In this document: piece by piece, positions 34,823-44,038 of the stretch
Layout: every line of letters begins with the position of its first letter
Position numbering within the stretch: position 1 is the first letter of the stretch
DNA from: SAR324 cluster bacterium
GTDB lineage: Bacteria; SAR324; NAC60-12
DNA: 64,000 bases
Assembly (NCBI GenBank): GCA_015231825.1
Contig: JADGAV010000005.1
Span: forward strand, 157,208-221,207
Reading direction: 5' to 3'
Translations under genes and position numbers: made by a program
Notes under the pieces: model-generated
Seen by the model: the letters and a program-made list of their open reading frames with translations, nothing else
Told to the model about the DNA's origin: nothing
Databases searched by the model: none

Positions 34823-35872
34823 ATGCTACAAGAAAGAATCGAAGGAAAATGGATTGAAACCTTCACCCGGGTTTTTGAACATTGTAAAGTGGAAACCGGA
34901 ACCGTGGTAGCGATCCTTTCTGAAACTCAATCTCGTCCTGTTAATGTTCAACTTGCAGAATTGGCTTTGCATCGATTGGGCGCCCAGGCATTTCATCTGA
35001 TTGTCCCGAGTCCTGTTCAAAGCACCAATGTCCCGATACGGTCCACCGGAGCAAGTATCGCTCTGCAAGGCATACGGCCGATTTTGAGCGCTTTGGCTCA
35101 GTCTGAATTTGTGGTGGATTTGACGGTCGAAGGCCTGCTGCATGCCCCTGAAGTTCCCGAAATTTTAAAAAACGGAGCCAGGGCACTAATGATCAGCAAT
35201 GAACACCCTGATACCTTGGAGCGCCTGCTGCCTGATCCGGAACTGACAAAAAGAGTGAAGATCGGGCTAAAAAAACTACGCGCTGCACGAAAAATGCGGG
35301 TGACTTCTCCAGCAGGAACCCTTCTTGAAGTGGATGTGAGCAATGCACCGCTTGGAGCAGCCTGGGGTTATGCAGACCGCCCGGGCTTGATCTCTCACTG
35401 GCCAGGAGGATTATGCCTTTGTTTTCCTCAGGCTAAAACCGTCAATGGAAGTTTGGTGCTCGCTCCGGGAGACATCAATTTGACCTTCAAGCGTTACATC
35501 GAAAATCCGATCATGCTGACTATTGAAGACGATTTTATCACAAAAATTGAAGGGGAGGGGGTTGATGCAGATCTATTCAGAGACTATACAGCCGCCTGGA
35601 GTGAAGAAGAAGCCTATGCGGTATCCCACGTCGGATGGGGTATGAATCCGGCAGCCCGCTGGGATGCGATGGCAATGTATGACAAAAGAGACTTCAATGG
35701 CACCGAGCTTCGAGCATTTGCAGGAAATTTTCTATACTCCACCGGGGCCAACGAAACGGCAGGACGTCATACCCAGGGACATTTTGACCTCCCCATGCGA
35801 AACTGCACCATTTTTCTTGATGGAGAGGAAATTGTCAAACAAGGAGTGCTCCAGGGGGAATTAGCACCATGA
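34823..35872 (+). CDS. 2,5-dihydroxypyridine 5,6-dioxygenase-like protein (NicX/M29-fold)
   Basis: A 349-residue protein resembling NicX of nicotinate degradation, which shares the fold of M29 aminopeptidases. Segments recalled from NicX align well: GYADRPGLISHWPGG, GDINLTFKRYIENP, ISHVGWGMNPAARWDAM (here VSHVGWG) and GHFDLPMRNCTIFLDGEEIV, cut here to GHFDLPMRNCTIFLDG, whose HxD pair matches NicX metal ligands His306/Asp308. NicX opens 2,5-dihydroxypyridine to N-formylmaleamate using Fe(II). The next gene, overlapping by 4 bp, is an alpha/beta hydrolase, as NicD is. The substrate could differ. Confidence 0.75.
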   Translation: MLQERIEGKWIETFTRVFEHCKVETGTVVAILSETQSRPVNVQLAELALHRLGAQAFHLIVPSPVQSTNVPIRSTGASIALQGIRPILSALAQSEFVVDLTVEGLLHAPEVPEILKNGARALMISNEHPDTLERLLPDPELTKRVKIGLKKLRAARKMRVTSPAGTLLEVDVSNAPLGAAWGYADRPGLISHWPGGLCLCFPQAKTVNGSLVLAPGDINLTFKRYIENPIMLTIEDDFITKIEGEGVDADLFRDYTAAWSEEEAYAVSHVGWGMNPAARWDAMAMYDKRDFNGTELRAFAGNFLYSTGANETAGRHTQGHFDLPMRNCTIFLDGEEIVKQGVLQGELAP

Positions 35873-36645
35873 CAGTTCCCACGTTTCGAAGAAACGGTTA
35901 TTCGGGAGATGCACTGGTTTTTCTCCATGGCATTGGCGGAAATGCAGACTCCTGGCAGCCCCAGTTGTCAGCTTTTGGAAAAAGTTTTCAAGCAATTGCC
36001 TGGAATATGCCGGGTTACGGAGACTGCCCCCCTGTTCAGGATCTCACCTTTCCTGCATTGGCCTTTGCTTTGGAAAAATTGCTCGATGAGCTGGAGTTCC
36101 CGGAAGTTCACCTCGTTGGACATTCGCTGGGAGGAATGGTAGCCCAGGAATTTCTCCTTGAAAGACAGCATCGCGTCAAGTCTCTGGTGCTTTATGCGAC
36201 CAGTCCCGCCTTTGGCAGGGCCGATGGAGAGTGGCAGCAGAAATTCATCAGACATCGTCTGGAGCCTCTCGAACAAGGAGGAACCATGAAGGATGTTGCC
36301 CGGCAAATGATGACAAGCCTGCTGGGGGAAGATCCGGATCCGGAAGGAGTAAAACTCGCACAAGAATGCATCGCGGACTGCAAGCCGCAGGCTTATCGGA
36401 AGGCCCTTCAATGCCTGCTTGGCTTTGATCGTCGCTCTCATCTCCCAGAGATCAGTCTTCCAACACTGCTTCTCGCAGGAGAAAACGATCCCGCCGCACC
36501 GTCAGCGATGATGAAAAAAATGGCCAGCAAGATTCCTGGATCCCGTTTTTGTCAAATCGCAAAAGCCGGACACCTGATCCATTTGGAGCAGGCAGACTCA
36601 TTCAATAAAACCGTTGCCCAGTTTCTTGAGTCATCCATGGGATAG
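35869..36645 (+). CDS. Alpha/beta-hydrolase (NicD/enol-lactonase-like)
   Basis: A 258-residue hydrolase with oxyanion motif FLHGIGG (about 19-25), nucleophile elbow GHSLGG (Ser about 86), acid residue in AGENDPAAP and catalytic His in KAGHLIHLE. The size and layout fit 3-oxoadipate enol-lactonase or N-formylmaleamate deformylase (NicD) relatives. Its ATG overlaps the NicX-like stop (ATGA), so the pair is translationally coupled. This makes a ring-cleavage-then-hydrolysis sequence plausible. It converges on the enoyl-CoA hydratase gene 37 bp away. Confidence 0.85.
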   Translation: MTVPTFRRNGYSGDALVFLHGIGGNADSWQPQLSAFGKSFQAIAWNMPGYGDCPPVQDLTFPALAFALEKLLDELEFPEVHLVGHSLGGMVAQEFLLERQHRVKSLVLYATSPAFGRADGEWQQKFIRHRLEPLEQGGTMKDVARQMMTSLLGEDPDPEGVKLAQECIADCKPQAYRKALQCLLGFDRRSHLPEISLPTLLLAGENDPAAPSAMMKKMASKIPGSRFCQIAKAGHLIHLEQADSFNKTVAQFLESSMG

Positions 36646-36682
36646 CAGCGTAACAATTGTTGGTTTCGCCAAAAAATGAAGA

Positions 36683-37462
36683 TTACCGGCCCGTAAAATT
36701 GCCAGGACGGCGTTCAGTCACAGCCCGCACCCCTTCTTTAAAATCTTCGGTTTCCCGCTGCCAGCTTTGTTCATGGTGTTCACGATCCGTCTGTGCTTCA
36801 ATTTTCTCAGCCAGTCCCTGACGGACTGTTTCTCGGATGGAGAGAATCGCCAAGGGACCGCTTTCTGCAATTTCCTCTGCCAGTTTGACCGCTTCCTGCC
36901 GTACATTGTCCTGACTGGTGAGAATGTCTGCCAAACCCCATTCCGCTGCCTGATCTCCTTTGATCCGACGTCCGGTGTAGAACATGAGATTTGCTTTTTG
37001 CTGGCCAATCAATGCGGGTAGGGTATGGGTCAAACCGAATCCGGGATGAAATGCCAGTTTTGCAAAGTTAGCGGAAAATCGGGCTTCAGGACAGGTGACT
37101 CGAAAATCCGGAAAGAGGGCCAGCCCCAATCCGCCTCCCACGGCCGCCCCGTGAACCGCTGCAACAACCGGTTTTTTACAGGAGAACAACTGAACTGCCT
37201 TCGTATAAAGCGGATTCTTGCCTCCTTCCACATGCAAAGAACCTGACATTCTTTCAGGAAGATTGGCACCGGCGCAGAATGCAGTTCCTTGTGCCGCCAG
37301 GACTGAAACACGGCAATTTTTGTTTTTGTCCAAATCCTGAAAAACTTCAACGAGGCTGCAAATCAGATCATAGTCGAAAAAATTGTGAGGAGGGCGTTGA
37401 ATTTCGACCACCGCGACATAATCCTTCAATCCGACTTGTACATCCCCAACCTTTTTATTCAT
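36683..37462 (-). CDS. Enoyl-CoA hydratase/isomerase family protein
   Basis: A 259-residue crotonase-fold protein. The oxyanion-hole strands are AAQGTAFCAGANL (about 57-69) and HGAAVGGGLGLALFPDFRV (about 104-122). The first usual catalytic Glu position (about 120-ish) and second (about 140-ish) cannot be assigned firmly; F-D-F-R-V-T-C-P-E-A-R-F holds a Glu/Asp pair. The family hydrates or isomerises acyl-CoA esters, so it would support beta-oxidation-type catabolism. It lies downstream of an acyl-CoA dehydrogenase on the same strand but is separated by 184 bp. Confidence 0.88.
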   Translation of the reverse strand: MNKKVGDVQVGLKDYVAVVEIQRPPHNFFDYDLICSLVEVFQDLDKNKNCRVSVLAAQGTAFCAGANLPERMSGSLHVEGGKNPLYTKAVQLFSCKKPVVAAVHGAAVGGGLGLALFPDFRVTCPEARFSANFAKLAFHPGFGLTHTLPALIGQQKANLMFYTGRRIKGDQAAEWGLADILTSQDNVRQEAVKLAEEIAESGPLAILSIRETVRQGLAEKIEAQTDREHHEQSWQRETEDFKEGVRAVTERRPGNFTGR

Positions 37463-37646
37463 TCATTTCTCCTGAAAAATTAATTTTTTTAATCCTTGTA
37501 TTTTCGAAAACAAATTTCCCGAAATGTCCTGAACACCGCATTTTATAATTCCAGATCGAATTGCCATTAAAATTTAAATGATTTCATTCATCATCTTGAT
37601 CAAGAAAAGCAATTTCGTGATCCAGTCAAAAGTTTTCCAAAAATAA

Positions 37647-38804
37647 TCATCGACGGAGGAGTCTGCGTGCGACAACCCAGCGGTGAACTTCCGAAGGGCC
37701 TTCATAGATCCTCATTGCCCGCACATGCTGCGCCATTAAATGCAGAGGCATCTCTTTGGTGATACCCATGGCACCCATGGTTTGGGTCGCACGGTCGATC
37801 ACTTCTGTGGCCATCTCGGTGCCGTAAACCTTGATCATGGAGGCTTCGGTGCGCACATCGTCTCCACGATCCTGCTTCCAGGCGGCATGCTGAATCATCA
37901 GTCGGCACGCATGAATTTTGGTTTCTGCCTCCGCGACCCACCATTGAATCGCCTGACGTTCTGAAAGCGGGACTCCAAACGTAACCCTTTGTGTTGCATA
38001 GTCACACATGAGATCCAATGCACGCCGCGCCATGCCAACACACCATGCCCCCATCTGCAGTCGTCTCACCGTCAGGCGAAGCTGCATGGGAGCAAAACCT
38101 TTTCCCTGCTCACCCAGCAGCTGCGATTCGGGAATCCGACAGTTTTCAAATGCAATTTCAAATGTGCGGATTCCTCCTCCCATTAATATTTCTCTTGAAA
38201 TCTCAAATCCTTGAGTCCCTTTGTCCACCAGGAAAGCAGAGATTCCGTTGCGACCTTTTTCGGGGTCAGTAACTGCCATGACGATGGTAAAATCTGCCTG
38301 GGGAACCCTGCTGACCCAGATTTTTCGTCCGTTCAATACCCACTCATTTCCGTCTTTCACAGCACGAGTGATCATTCCTGAAGGGTCAGCACCGGCAGCC
38401 GGTTCCGAAATGGCAATGGCTGAAACAGTTTCTCCCCGGGCGTATGGCTCGAGATACCGTTCACGCTGACTTTCGTTAGCGGTAGCCATCAGCATTCTGA
38501 GGTTCGGTGAATCGGGAGGAAATGTAAAAGGGACTTCGGTTTTTCCCATTTCTTCATGGACTCCAAGCAATGCCACAGCGGGCAGGTTCGCGCCTCCCAT
38601 TTCCTCCGGGACATCCAGTCCCCAAAGCTCCAGATCTCGGCATCGTTTGTTCAGTTCAGCGTTTTCTTCTTCAGTGAGACGCACCTCTTCACCGCGGGCT
38701 TCCCGATCAAGCACCTTTTCTTCCAGGGGCATCAAGTCTCTCTGAACAAAAGTTGCCACCAGTTCCTGGAGCATACGGTATTCTTCAGGTAGTTCAAAAT
38801 TCAT
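37647..38804 (-). CDS. Acyl-CoA dehydrogenase
   Basis: A 385-residue flavoenzyme introducing an alpha-beta double bond in acyl-CoA. The N-terminal helical domain begins FELPEEYRMLQELVATFVQR. The middle beta-domain carries AISEPAAGADPSG and WVLNGRKIWVSRVPQADFT (about 137-181). The C-terminal helical domain ends YEGPSEVHRWVVARRLLRR, cut here to YEGPSEVHRWVVARRLL, whose Glu in EGPSE is the usual catalytic-base region in many members. FAD-linked electrons pass to ETF, whose genes are not here. Together with the enoyl-CoA hydratase it suggests degradation of an unidentified short- or branched-chain acyl-CoA. Confidence 0.92.
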   Translation of the reverse strand: MNFELPEEYRMLQELVATFVQRDLMPLEEKVLDREARGEEVRLTEEENAELNKRCRDLELWGLDVPEEMGGANLPAVALLGVHEEMGKTEVPFTFPPDSPNLRMLMATANESQRERYLEPYARGETVSAIAISEPAAGADPSGMITRAVKDGNEWVLNGRKIWVSRVPQADFTIVMAVTDPEKGRNGISAFLVDKGTQGFEISREILMGGGIRTFEIAFENCRIPESQLLGEQGKGFAPMQLRLTVRRLQMGAWCVGMARRALDLMCDYATQRVTFGVPLSERQAIQWWVAEAETKIHACRLMIQHAAWKQDRGDDVRTEASMIKVYGTEMATEVIDRATQTMGAMGITKEMPLHLMAQHVRAMRIYEGPSEVHRWVVARRLLRR

Positions 38805-39192
38805 GGTTCTTCTCCGTTTCCAAAATTGAGAAAGACTAGAATCGTCTCACTTTCGTCAGTCATTGCAAAGTTAAAAGTTGCTGACAATCGAGACAGTATT
38901 CTGAAACCGAATCAGAAAACGGATGAGTGTCTGATTTCGTTTTTAAGATTTAAAATGAGCTAGAATCTCAATTAAATTTATGATATATTTTGTGGTTTCT
39001 CTAAACGAGTGGGGTTTTTTATGCATTGACAGAGGGATTGTTCATGCAGCCCACTGAAAAAATGATAGAAGTAATATTGCAATCTGATTTTGAGTTCAGA
39101 TCGGAAATTTAGTTTTTGATTTCAGTTTCTGTTTCTCACAAGAGTCCTTATTTTAAATGCTCGAAGCACTCATTTCCAGAAAATAGAGGTTT
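38805..39192. other. Intergenic region between divergent genes
   Basis: About 390 bp separates the minus-strand acyl-CoA dehydrogenase from the plus-strand Hsp70-like gene. A TTGACA occurs at 39026-39031 on the plus strand but without a matching -10 at normal spacing. No gene or strong inverted repeat is seen. Confidence 0.4.
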
Positions 39193-40464
39193 ATGAATAA
39201 AACGGTTTGCGGGGTAGATTTTGGCACCTCCAATTCAACAATTGGGGTCAATGACGGCACGGATGTCCGCTTGATTCCTTTCAAGGAAGAATCCTACTCC
39301 ATTCCATCAGTCCTTTTGTGGCTGAAGCACAATCGTCAGTTTTTAGTCGGCAACCATGCCGTTGATCAGTTCACAGACGGAGAAGATGGACGGTTTTTCC
39401 GTTCACTAAAACGTTATCTTGGAGAAGCTGAAGAAATTTCGACGCTGGTCGGCACTCGTGCTTCTTCCGCCAAACGGTATTATTTGCGAGATCTGATTTC
39501 TATAATTCTTGCTTCAATGAAAAAGCACACCGAGGAAAAAATCAACAGGGAACTGAGTACGATCCTTTTAGGGCGTCCGGTCCACTACAACGATTCAGAT
39601 GCAGAGCTGGACAGACAAGCGGAGGAAAGAATGCGGTCTGCTGCAGCGCAAGCAGGATTCGAAAACATTTCCTTTGAATATGAACCGGTCGCTGCCGCAC
39701 TCTCTTATGAAAGTACTCTTCAGAATGAGGAATATGTTCTGGTTGGTGACATTGGGGGGGGAACCTCGGATTTTTCAATCGTCAAGGTTGGGCCGCAGCA
39801 AAGAAAGCAGGAAAATCGGAAAAATGACATCCTTGGCAATGCCGGGGTCTATGTCGGAGGTGACACCTTTGATTCTCACATCATGTATGAACATGTCACC
39901 CCTTTTTTAGGAAGAGGCAGCAAATACAACACCGGCAACAAAATGCTCGATATTCCCGGGACCCTTTTCAGTACCGTTTCTCAATGGCACCTGATCCATT
40001 TCCTGAAAGATCGTCAAACTCTTGAACAAATCCAAGGCTATATTACCTTCGGTGAAAAACCGAAAAAGCTGAAGCGCCTCAAAGAGGTGGTTGAAGTGGA
40101 TTTGGGATATGACCTTTTTAACGTGGTAGAACGTTTCAAATTTGAATTGACGAAAAAGGAAGCGGCAACCCTGCATGCAGATTTCTTTGAAGACCCATTT
40201 TCTGTGGAGAAAACCAGGCAGGAATTTGATCAGAGCAATCAGTCCATTTTAGATAGAATTGAAAATTCACTGCTCGAAGTCCTGCGTCAGTCTTCCCTGA
40301 CTCCCCAGCAAATTGACAGTGTATCGCTGGTGGGCGGTTCCACTTTGATTCCTTCTGTCCGCAAAATTTTCTCAAACTACTTTGCACAGGATGTCATATC
40401 CAACCAAAATGTTTTTACGAGTGTGGGCTATGGTTTGTCTTTGGCTTCCCGGAATTTGCTCTAG
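39193..40464 (+). CDS. Hsp70-like ATPase without substrate-binding domain (YegD type)
   Basis: A 423-residue actin/Hsp70-fold ATPase. The phosphate-1 loop is GVDFGTSNSTIGV (residues 7-19), the phosphate-2 loop VGDIGGGTSDFSIVKV (about 185-200) and the adenosine motif VSLVGGSTLIPSVRKIF near the C-terminus. The DnaK substrate-binding and lid domains are absent, as in E. coli YegD. Cellular role is unknown; relatives are possible chaperone-like or sensory ATPases. No DnaJ or GrpE partner is nearby. AGAGG lies shortly before the ATG. Confidence 0.88.
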   Translation: MNKTVCGVDFGTSNSTIGVNDGTDVRLIPFKEESYSIPSVLLWLKHNRQFLVGNHAVDQFTDGEDGRFFRSLKRYLGEAEEISTLVGTRASSAKRYYLRDLISIILASMKKHTEEKINRELSTILLGRPVHYNDSDAELDRQAEERMRSAAAQAGFENISFEYEPVAAALSYESTLQNEEYVLVGDIGGGTSDFSIVKVGPQQRKQENRKNDILGNAGVYVGGDTFDSHIMYEHVTPFLGRGSKYNTGNKMLDIPGTLFSTVSQWHLIHFLKDRQTLEQIQGYITFGEKPKKLKRLKEVVEVDLGYDLFNVVERFKFELTKKEAATLHADFFEDPFSVEKTRQEFDQSNQSILDRIENSLLEVLRQSSLTPQQIDSVSLVGGSTLIPSVRKIFSNYFAQDVISNQNVFTSVGYGLSLASRNLL

Positions 40465-40520
40465 ATCACTGTCTTCTGAAAATGCAGCCCAAACGACCAA
40501 GGCCGTAAAAAAATAACATC

Positions 40521-41837
40521 TTGTGCTTGCAGGAGGGAAGAGGCACCTTATCAGGCAAACAAAATAAGGTTTCTCTCCCCTATTTTCCATTGACGACCTT
40601 GAGAACTATTTCCCCCCCCAAACTTCCTCTACGTCAACTGATTCTCCCCATTTATTTTCCTTCGGCCTTGATGGCAACAGGTGAGGGAATTGTTCTGCTC
40701 CTGATTCCACTATTCGCCGTGGAGTTAGGAGGTGCCGTTGCAGGCGCTGGAACGATGTTTGCGCTCAAGGGAATCGGCAGCGTCCTTTCAGATATGCCGA
40801 CAGGCCTGGCGATTGCACGTTTTGGTGAAAAACGACTGATGCTGTTTGGTCTGTTCCTCATGTTTGTTTCCATGCTTGTTTCCAGTTTCAGTCAGACCCT
40901 GCTCCTGCTCGGAACCGGCACCTTCGGATTTGGAGTTGGATTTGGTGTGTTCATGCTCACCCGCTTAAATTTTATTGCAGAAACAACATTTCTGCACCAG
41001 CGAGGTCGCGGCATGTCCATCCTCGGGGGAATTCAACGTATTGGACGATTTTTAGGTCCAATTATTGGTGGGGTCTGCATCAAATTTTTCGGCTTTCAAA
41101 TCACGTTTTTGATTGCCGCACTAATCGCTGCCATTGTATTTGTTTTTCTGCTTTTTGTTTTACCTGGAGCAAAGAAACGAACAGCAAAACACCATTTTCC
41201 AAAAGTTCTTGCTCTGATTCCGCGAATCCTGGCGGAGCACAAGAAAATTTTTTTGACAGCTGGCGTAGCGGCTATCGCTTTGCAGATTACCCGCGTGGGA
41301 CGCCAACTGCTATTTCCCCTTTGGGGAGGGCAGATTGGACTTGATGCGGCGCAAATCGGATTCATTTTGGGTCTCTCCTCCGCAATTGATATGTCCTTAT
41401 TTTTTCTGAGCGGGATTGTGATGGACCGTTTTGGCAGAAAATGGGCCGCTGTTCCCTGCATCTTCATTTTAGGAATGAGTCTTATTTTATTGCCCTTCAG
41501 TGACAGTTTTCTTTCGTTTTTGCTGATCGGACTGTTGGCGGGATTCGGGAACGGAATGGGATCGGGTATCATCATGACGATGGGAGCTGATCTGTCCCCT
41601 TCTACAGAACGGAGCGAATTCCTGGGTGTTTGGCGTTTTGTTGGAGATTTGGGGACAGTGGTGGGACCGATATTTATTGGCTTGTTGGGAAAATTATTTG
41701 TCCTCGGAACAGCTTCGATTGCCACTGGAGGGATTGGCTTGTTCGGCGCAGGAATAATGCTGTTTTTTGTTCGTGAAACCATGATCAAATATGAATTGAA
41801 TTCAAATTCTCAAAATGAAAGAGAAAACCCGGTATGA
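40521..41837 (+). CDS. Major facilitator superfamily transporter
   Basis: An up to 438-residue, 12-helix transporter. MFS signatures include the loop LFAVELGGAVAGAGT, the loop-2/3 motif DMPTGLAIARFGEKRLM and a second-half motif SGIVMDRFGRKWAAVP. The true start is unclear: the frame opens with TTG at 40521, a GGAGGGAAG lies inside at 40531, and later TTG codons at about 40590 and 40599 are alternatives; the first ATG is already within helix 1. Substrate is unknown. Its stop overlaps the next ATG (ATGA), so it is translated with the thioesterase. Confidence 0.85.
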   Translation: MCLQEGRGTLSGKQNKVSLPYFPLTTLRTISPPKLPLRQLILPIYFPSALMATGEGIVLLLIPLFAVELGGAVAGAGTMFALKGIGSVLSDMPTGLAIARFGEKRLMLFGLFLMFVSMLVSSFSQTLLLLGTGTFGFGVGFGVFMLTRLNFIAETTFLHQRGRGMSILGGIQRIGRFLGPIIGGVCIKFFGFQITFLIAALIAAIVFVFLLFVLPGAKKRTAKHHFPKVLALIPRILAEHKKIFLTAGVAAIALQITRVGRQLLFPLWGGQIGLDAAQIGFILGLSSAIDMSLFFLSGIVMDRFGRKWAAVPCIFILGMSLILLPFSDSFLSFLLIGLLAGFGNGMGSGIIMTMGADLSPSTERSEFLGVWRFVGDLGTVVGPIFIGLLGKLFVLGTASIATGGIGLFGAGIMLFFVRETMIKYELNSNSQNERENPV

Positions 41838-42265
41838 ATGACAGGGAAAACAGGCATTTTCGTTTCTATCACGCGCTTGAAGTGCGATTTTCTGATACGG
41901 ATTTACAGGGTCATGTCTTTTTTGGAAATTATCTGACTTTTCTTGATCAGGGATTTTTGGCATATCTGCGTGAATTGGGATTTGGCTGGGACCGCCTCAA
42001 GAAACTGGGGTTGGAGTTCTACTTTGTGGAAAGTGCATGTCAATACTATGGAAAATCCTATGTTGAAGATATTCTTCATGTCCACATCCAAATTTCAAAA
42101 ATGGGAAATAGCAGTTTGACTGTTCAGGGAACAGTCATTAGAAAAGAAAGTGACGAGGCGGTGGCCAGCGGATCCCTGATCGCCGTGATGGTAGATTCCA
42201 GAACCTCAAGACCGACCAGGATACCGGACGAATTCAGAACTGCGGTTGAACTTGCTCAGAAATAA
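41834..42265 (+). CDS. 4-hydroxybenzoyl-CoA thioesterase-like (YbgC/FcbC hotdog) protein
   Basis: A 143-residue hotdog-fold thioesterase. EVRFSDTDLQGHVFFGNYLT (about 16-35) matches the YbgC/4HBT motif, in which the Asp after the strand is the usual nucleophile or base region. These enzymes hydrolyse acyl- or aryl-CoA thioesters. It overlaps the MFS stop by 4 bp. Pairing of a thioesterase with an exporter-like MFS could let the cell release and export an organic acid, an inference from position. Length is normal. Confidence 0.85.
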   Translation: MNDRENRHFRFYHALEVRFSDTDLQGHVFFGNYLTFLDQGFLAYLRELGFGWDRLKKLGLEFYFVESACQYYGKSYVEDILHVHIQISKMGNSSLTVQGTVIRKESDEAVASGSLIAVMVDSRTSRPTRIPDEFRTAVELAQK

Positions 42266-42353
42266 AAAATTTTCCAGGGAACAATAATGAGAGAAAAGCC
42301 CCCCTTTTTTTTAGGTTTAAAAAGCAAAAACGAAAAATGATCCAGGAGAAAAA

Positions 42354-43919
42354 ATGAAGAATCCTGGTGAAGGACCTGAGATTCGAAAACAGAATAGGCG
42401 GGGAGGAGGACGAAAGAACAATACCCGCGGCAAAGGAGGCGTCATTCATCAGCTTCCATGGAGTTTACCGGTCAATTCCGATAAGCCAACCGAACCTTTG
42501 TCAGAAGAAGGCATTGAAGCGATCCACAATGGAGCGATGCGCATTTTAGAAGAGCTCGGTCTGGAATTCTTGAGCACCGAAGCCGTTGAGATTCTTCAGA
42601 AGGCAGGATGTCCGGTCAATGGCAGCAATGTGAGAATAGGACGGGAACTGGTGATGGAGCAACTCAAGCTGGTTCCCTCGAGTGTCACCATTACTCCTCG
42701 CAATCCGGAAAGGAAGATCGAAATCGGAGCAAGTCAAATCGTATTCGGAAATGTTTCCAGCCCCCCCAACTGCTCTGATCTTGATCGTGGAAGACGAACC
42801 GGAACTCGAGAGAGCTTTCGGGATTTGATCAAGCTGACCCAATATTTCAACTGCATCCATTTTGCCGGAGGATATCCGGTGGAGCCCATGGACCTTCACC
42901 CCTCCATCCGCCATTTGGATTGCCTCTATGACAAACTGATCCTGACCGACAAGGTCGTGCATGCATACTGCCTCGGCAAAGAACGAGTCGAAGATGTAAT
43001 CGAAATGGTCCGCATCGCCGGTGGTCTCAGCCATGAAGCCTTTGACTCAATGCCGAGGATGTACACCAATATCAATTCCACATCCCCTTTGATTCACGAC
43101 TTCAACATGCTTGATGGTGCCATGCGGCTCGCCAGACGAGGGCAGATGACAGTGGTCACTCCATTCACGTTAGCCGGTGCGATGGCCCCACTCACGATGG
43201 CGGGAGCAGTGGCCCAGTCAATTGCAGAAGGATTGGGAGCGATCGTTTTGCTGCAGCTGGTCAATCCTGGCTGTCCGGTAGCTCTGGGGACCTTCACTTC
43301 CAATGTCGACATGAAGTCCGGTTCTCCTGCTTTTGGAACACCGGAGTACATGCGTGCAACCCAAATGTCTGGTCAGATGGCACGTTTTTACGGTCTGCCC
43401 CTGCGGGCATCCAACGCCTGTGCTGCCAACACTCCGGATAGTCAATCTGCGTGGGAAAGTTTATTTTCACTTTGGGCAGCAGTATCTGCCGGAGTGAACA
43501 TGGTTTACCATGCCGCCGGATGGCTGGAGGGGGGACTTTGTGCCTCCTATGAAAAATTTGTGATGGATTGTGAAACCTTGCAACAGGTGATCTCCTACAT
43601 GAAACCGGTCTCAGTAACAGAAGATGATATTGCTTTTGACGCCGTCAAAGAAGTGGGACCCGGAGGGCATTTTTTTGCTTGCGCCCACACGCAGGATCGT
43701 TTTGAAAATGCATTCTATAGCCCTTTTTTATCAGATTGGTCCAATTTTGAAAATTGGCAGGAAAATGGTGCAGTGAAAACACCGGAACGGGCCAATAAGA
43801 TTTGGAAACGAATTCTTGCTGAATTTCAGCCACCGCCAATTAATGAAGCGATTAGAGAGGAGCTCGAGGCATTTGTCGCGAAACGCAAAGAAGAAGGCGG
43901 TGCACCGACTGACTACTGA
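42354..43919 (+). CDS. Trimethylamine methyltransferase (MttB)-superfamily protein without pyrrolysine
   Basis: A 521-residue (beta/alpha)8 corrinoid-methyltransferase-superfamily protein. It carries the opening helix GIEAIHNGAMRILEELGLEF, TNINSTSPLIHD (about 223-234) and GTPEYMRATQMSGQMARFYG (about 326-345), typical of the COG5598 branch. No internal stop occurs, so it belongs to the non-pyrrolysine group that includes glycine betaine:corrinoid methyltransferase MtgB. A basic, Gly/Arg-rich N-terminal tail (about 1-30) is unusual. AGGAG lies five bases before the ATG. No MttC-like corrinoid protein is in the window, so the methyl acceptor partner must be elsewhere. Confidence 0.85.
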   Translation: MKNPGEGPEIRKQNRRGGGRKNNTRGKGGVIHQLPWSLPVNSDKPTEPLSEEGIEAIHNGAMRILEELGLEFLSTEAVEILQKAGCPVNGSNVRIGRELVMEQLKLVPSSVTITPRNPERKIEIGASQIVFGNVSSPPNCSDLDRGRRTGTRESFRDLIKLTQYFNCIHFAGGYPVEPMDLHPSIRHLDCLYDKLILTDKVVHAYCLGKERVEDVIEMVRIAGGLSHEAFDSMPRMYTNINSTSPLIHDFNMLDGAMRLARRGQMTVVTPFTLAGAMAPLTMAGAVAQSIAEGLGAIVLLQLVNPGCPVALGTFTSNVDMKSGSPAFGTPEYMRATQMSGQMARFYGLPLRASNACAANTPDSQSAWESLFSLWAAVSAGVNMVYHAAGWLEGGLCASYEKFVMDCETLQQVISYMKPVSVTEDDIAFDAVKEVGPGGHFFACAHTQDRFENAFYSPFLSDWSNFENWQENGAVKTPERANKIWKRILAEFQPPPINEAIREELEAFVAKRKEEGGAPTDY

Positions 43920-44038
43920 ATTGAGAGAAAAAATTTGTTGTGCGATGTGGCTTTCATTTGGTTGAGGGAAACAGTCCACATCACTTTCATCTCAGAAGTG
44001 CTGACACATTTTTTTTTAATTGCATCAATGGAAAAACC

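Noticed and set aside
39026..39031. TTGACA as a -35 box upstream of the Hsp70-like gene
   Set aside because: No -10-like hexamer at 16-18 bp spacing.
42354..43919. Pyrrolysine in the MttB-like gene
   Set aside because: There is no in-frame amber codon; the ORF is intact and of the COG5598 non-Pyl type.
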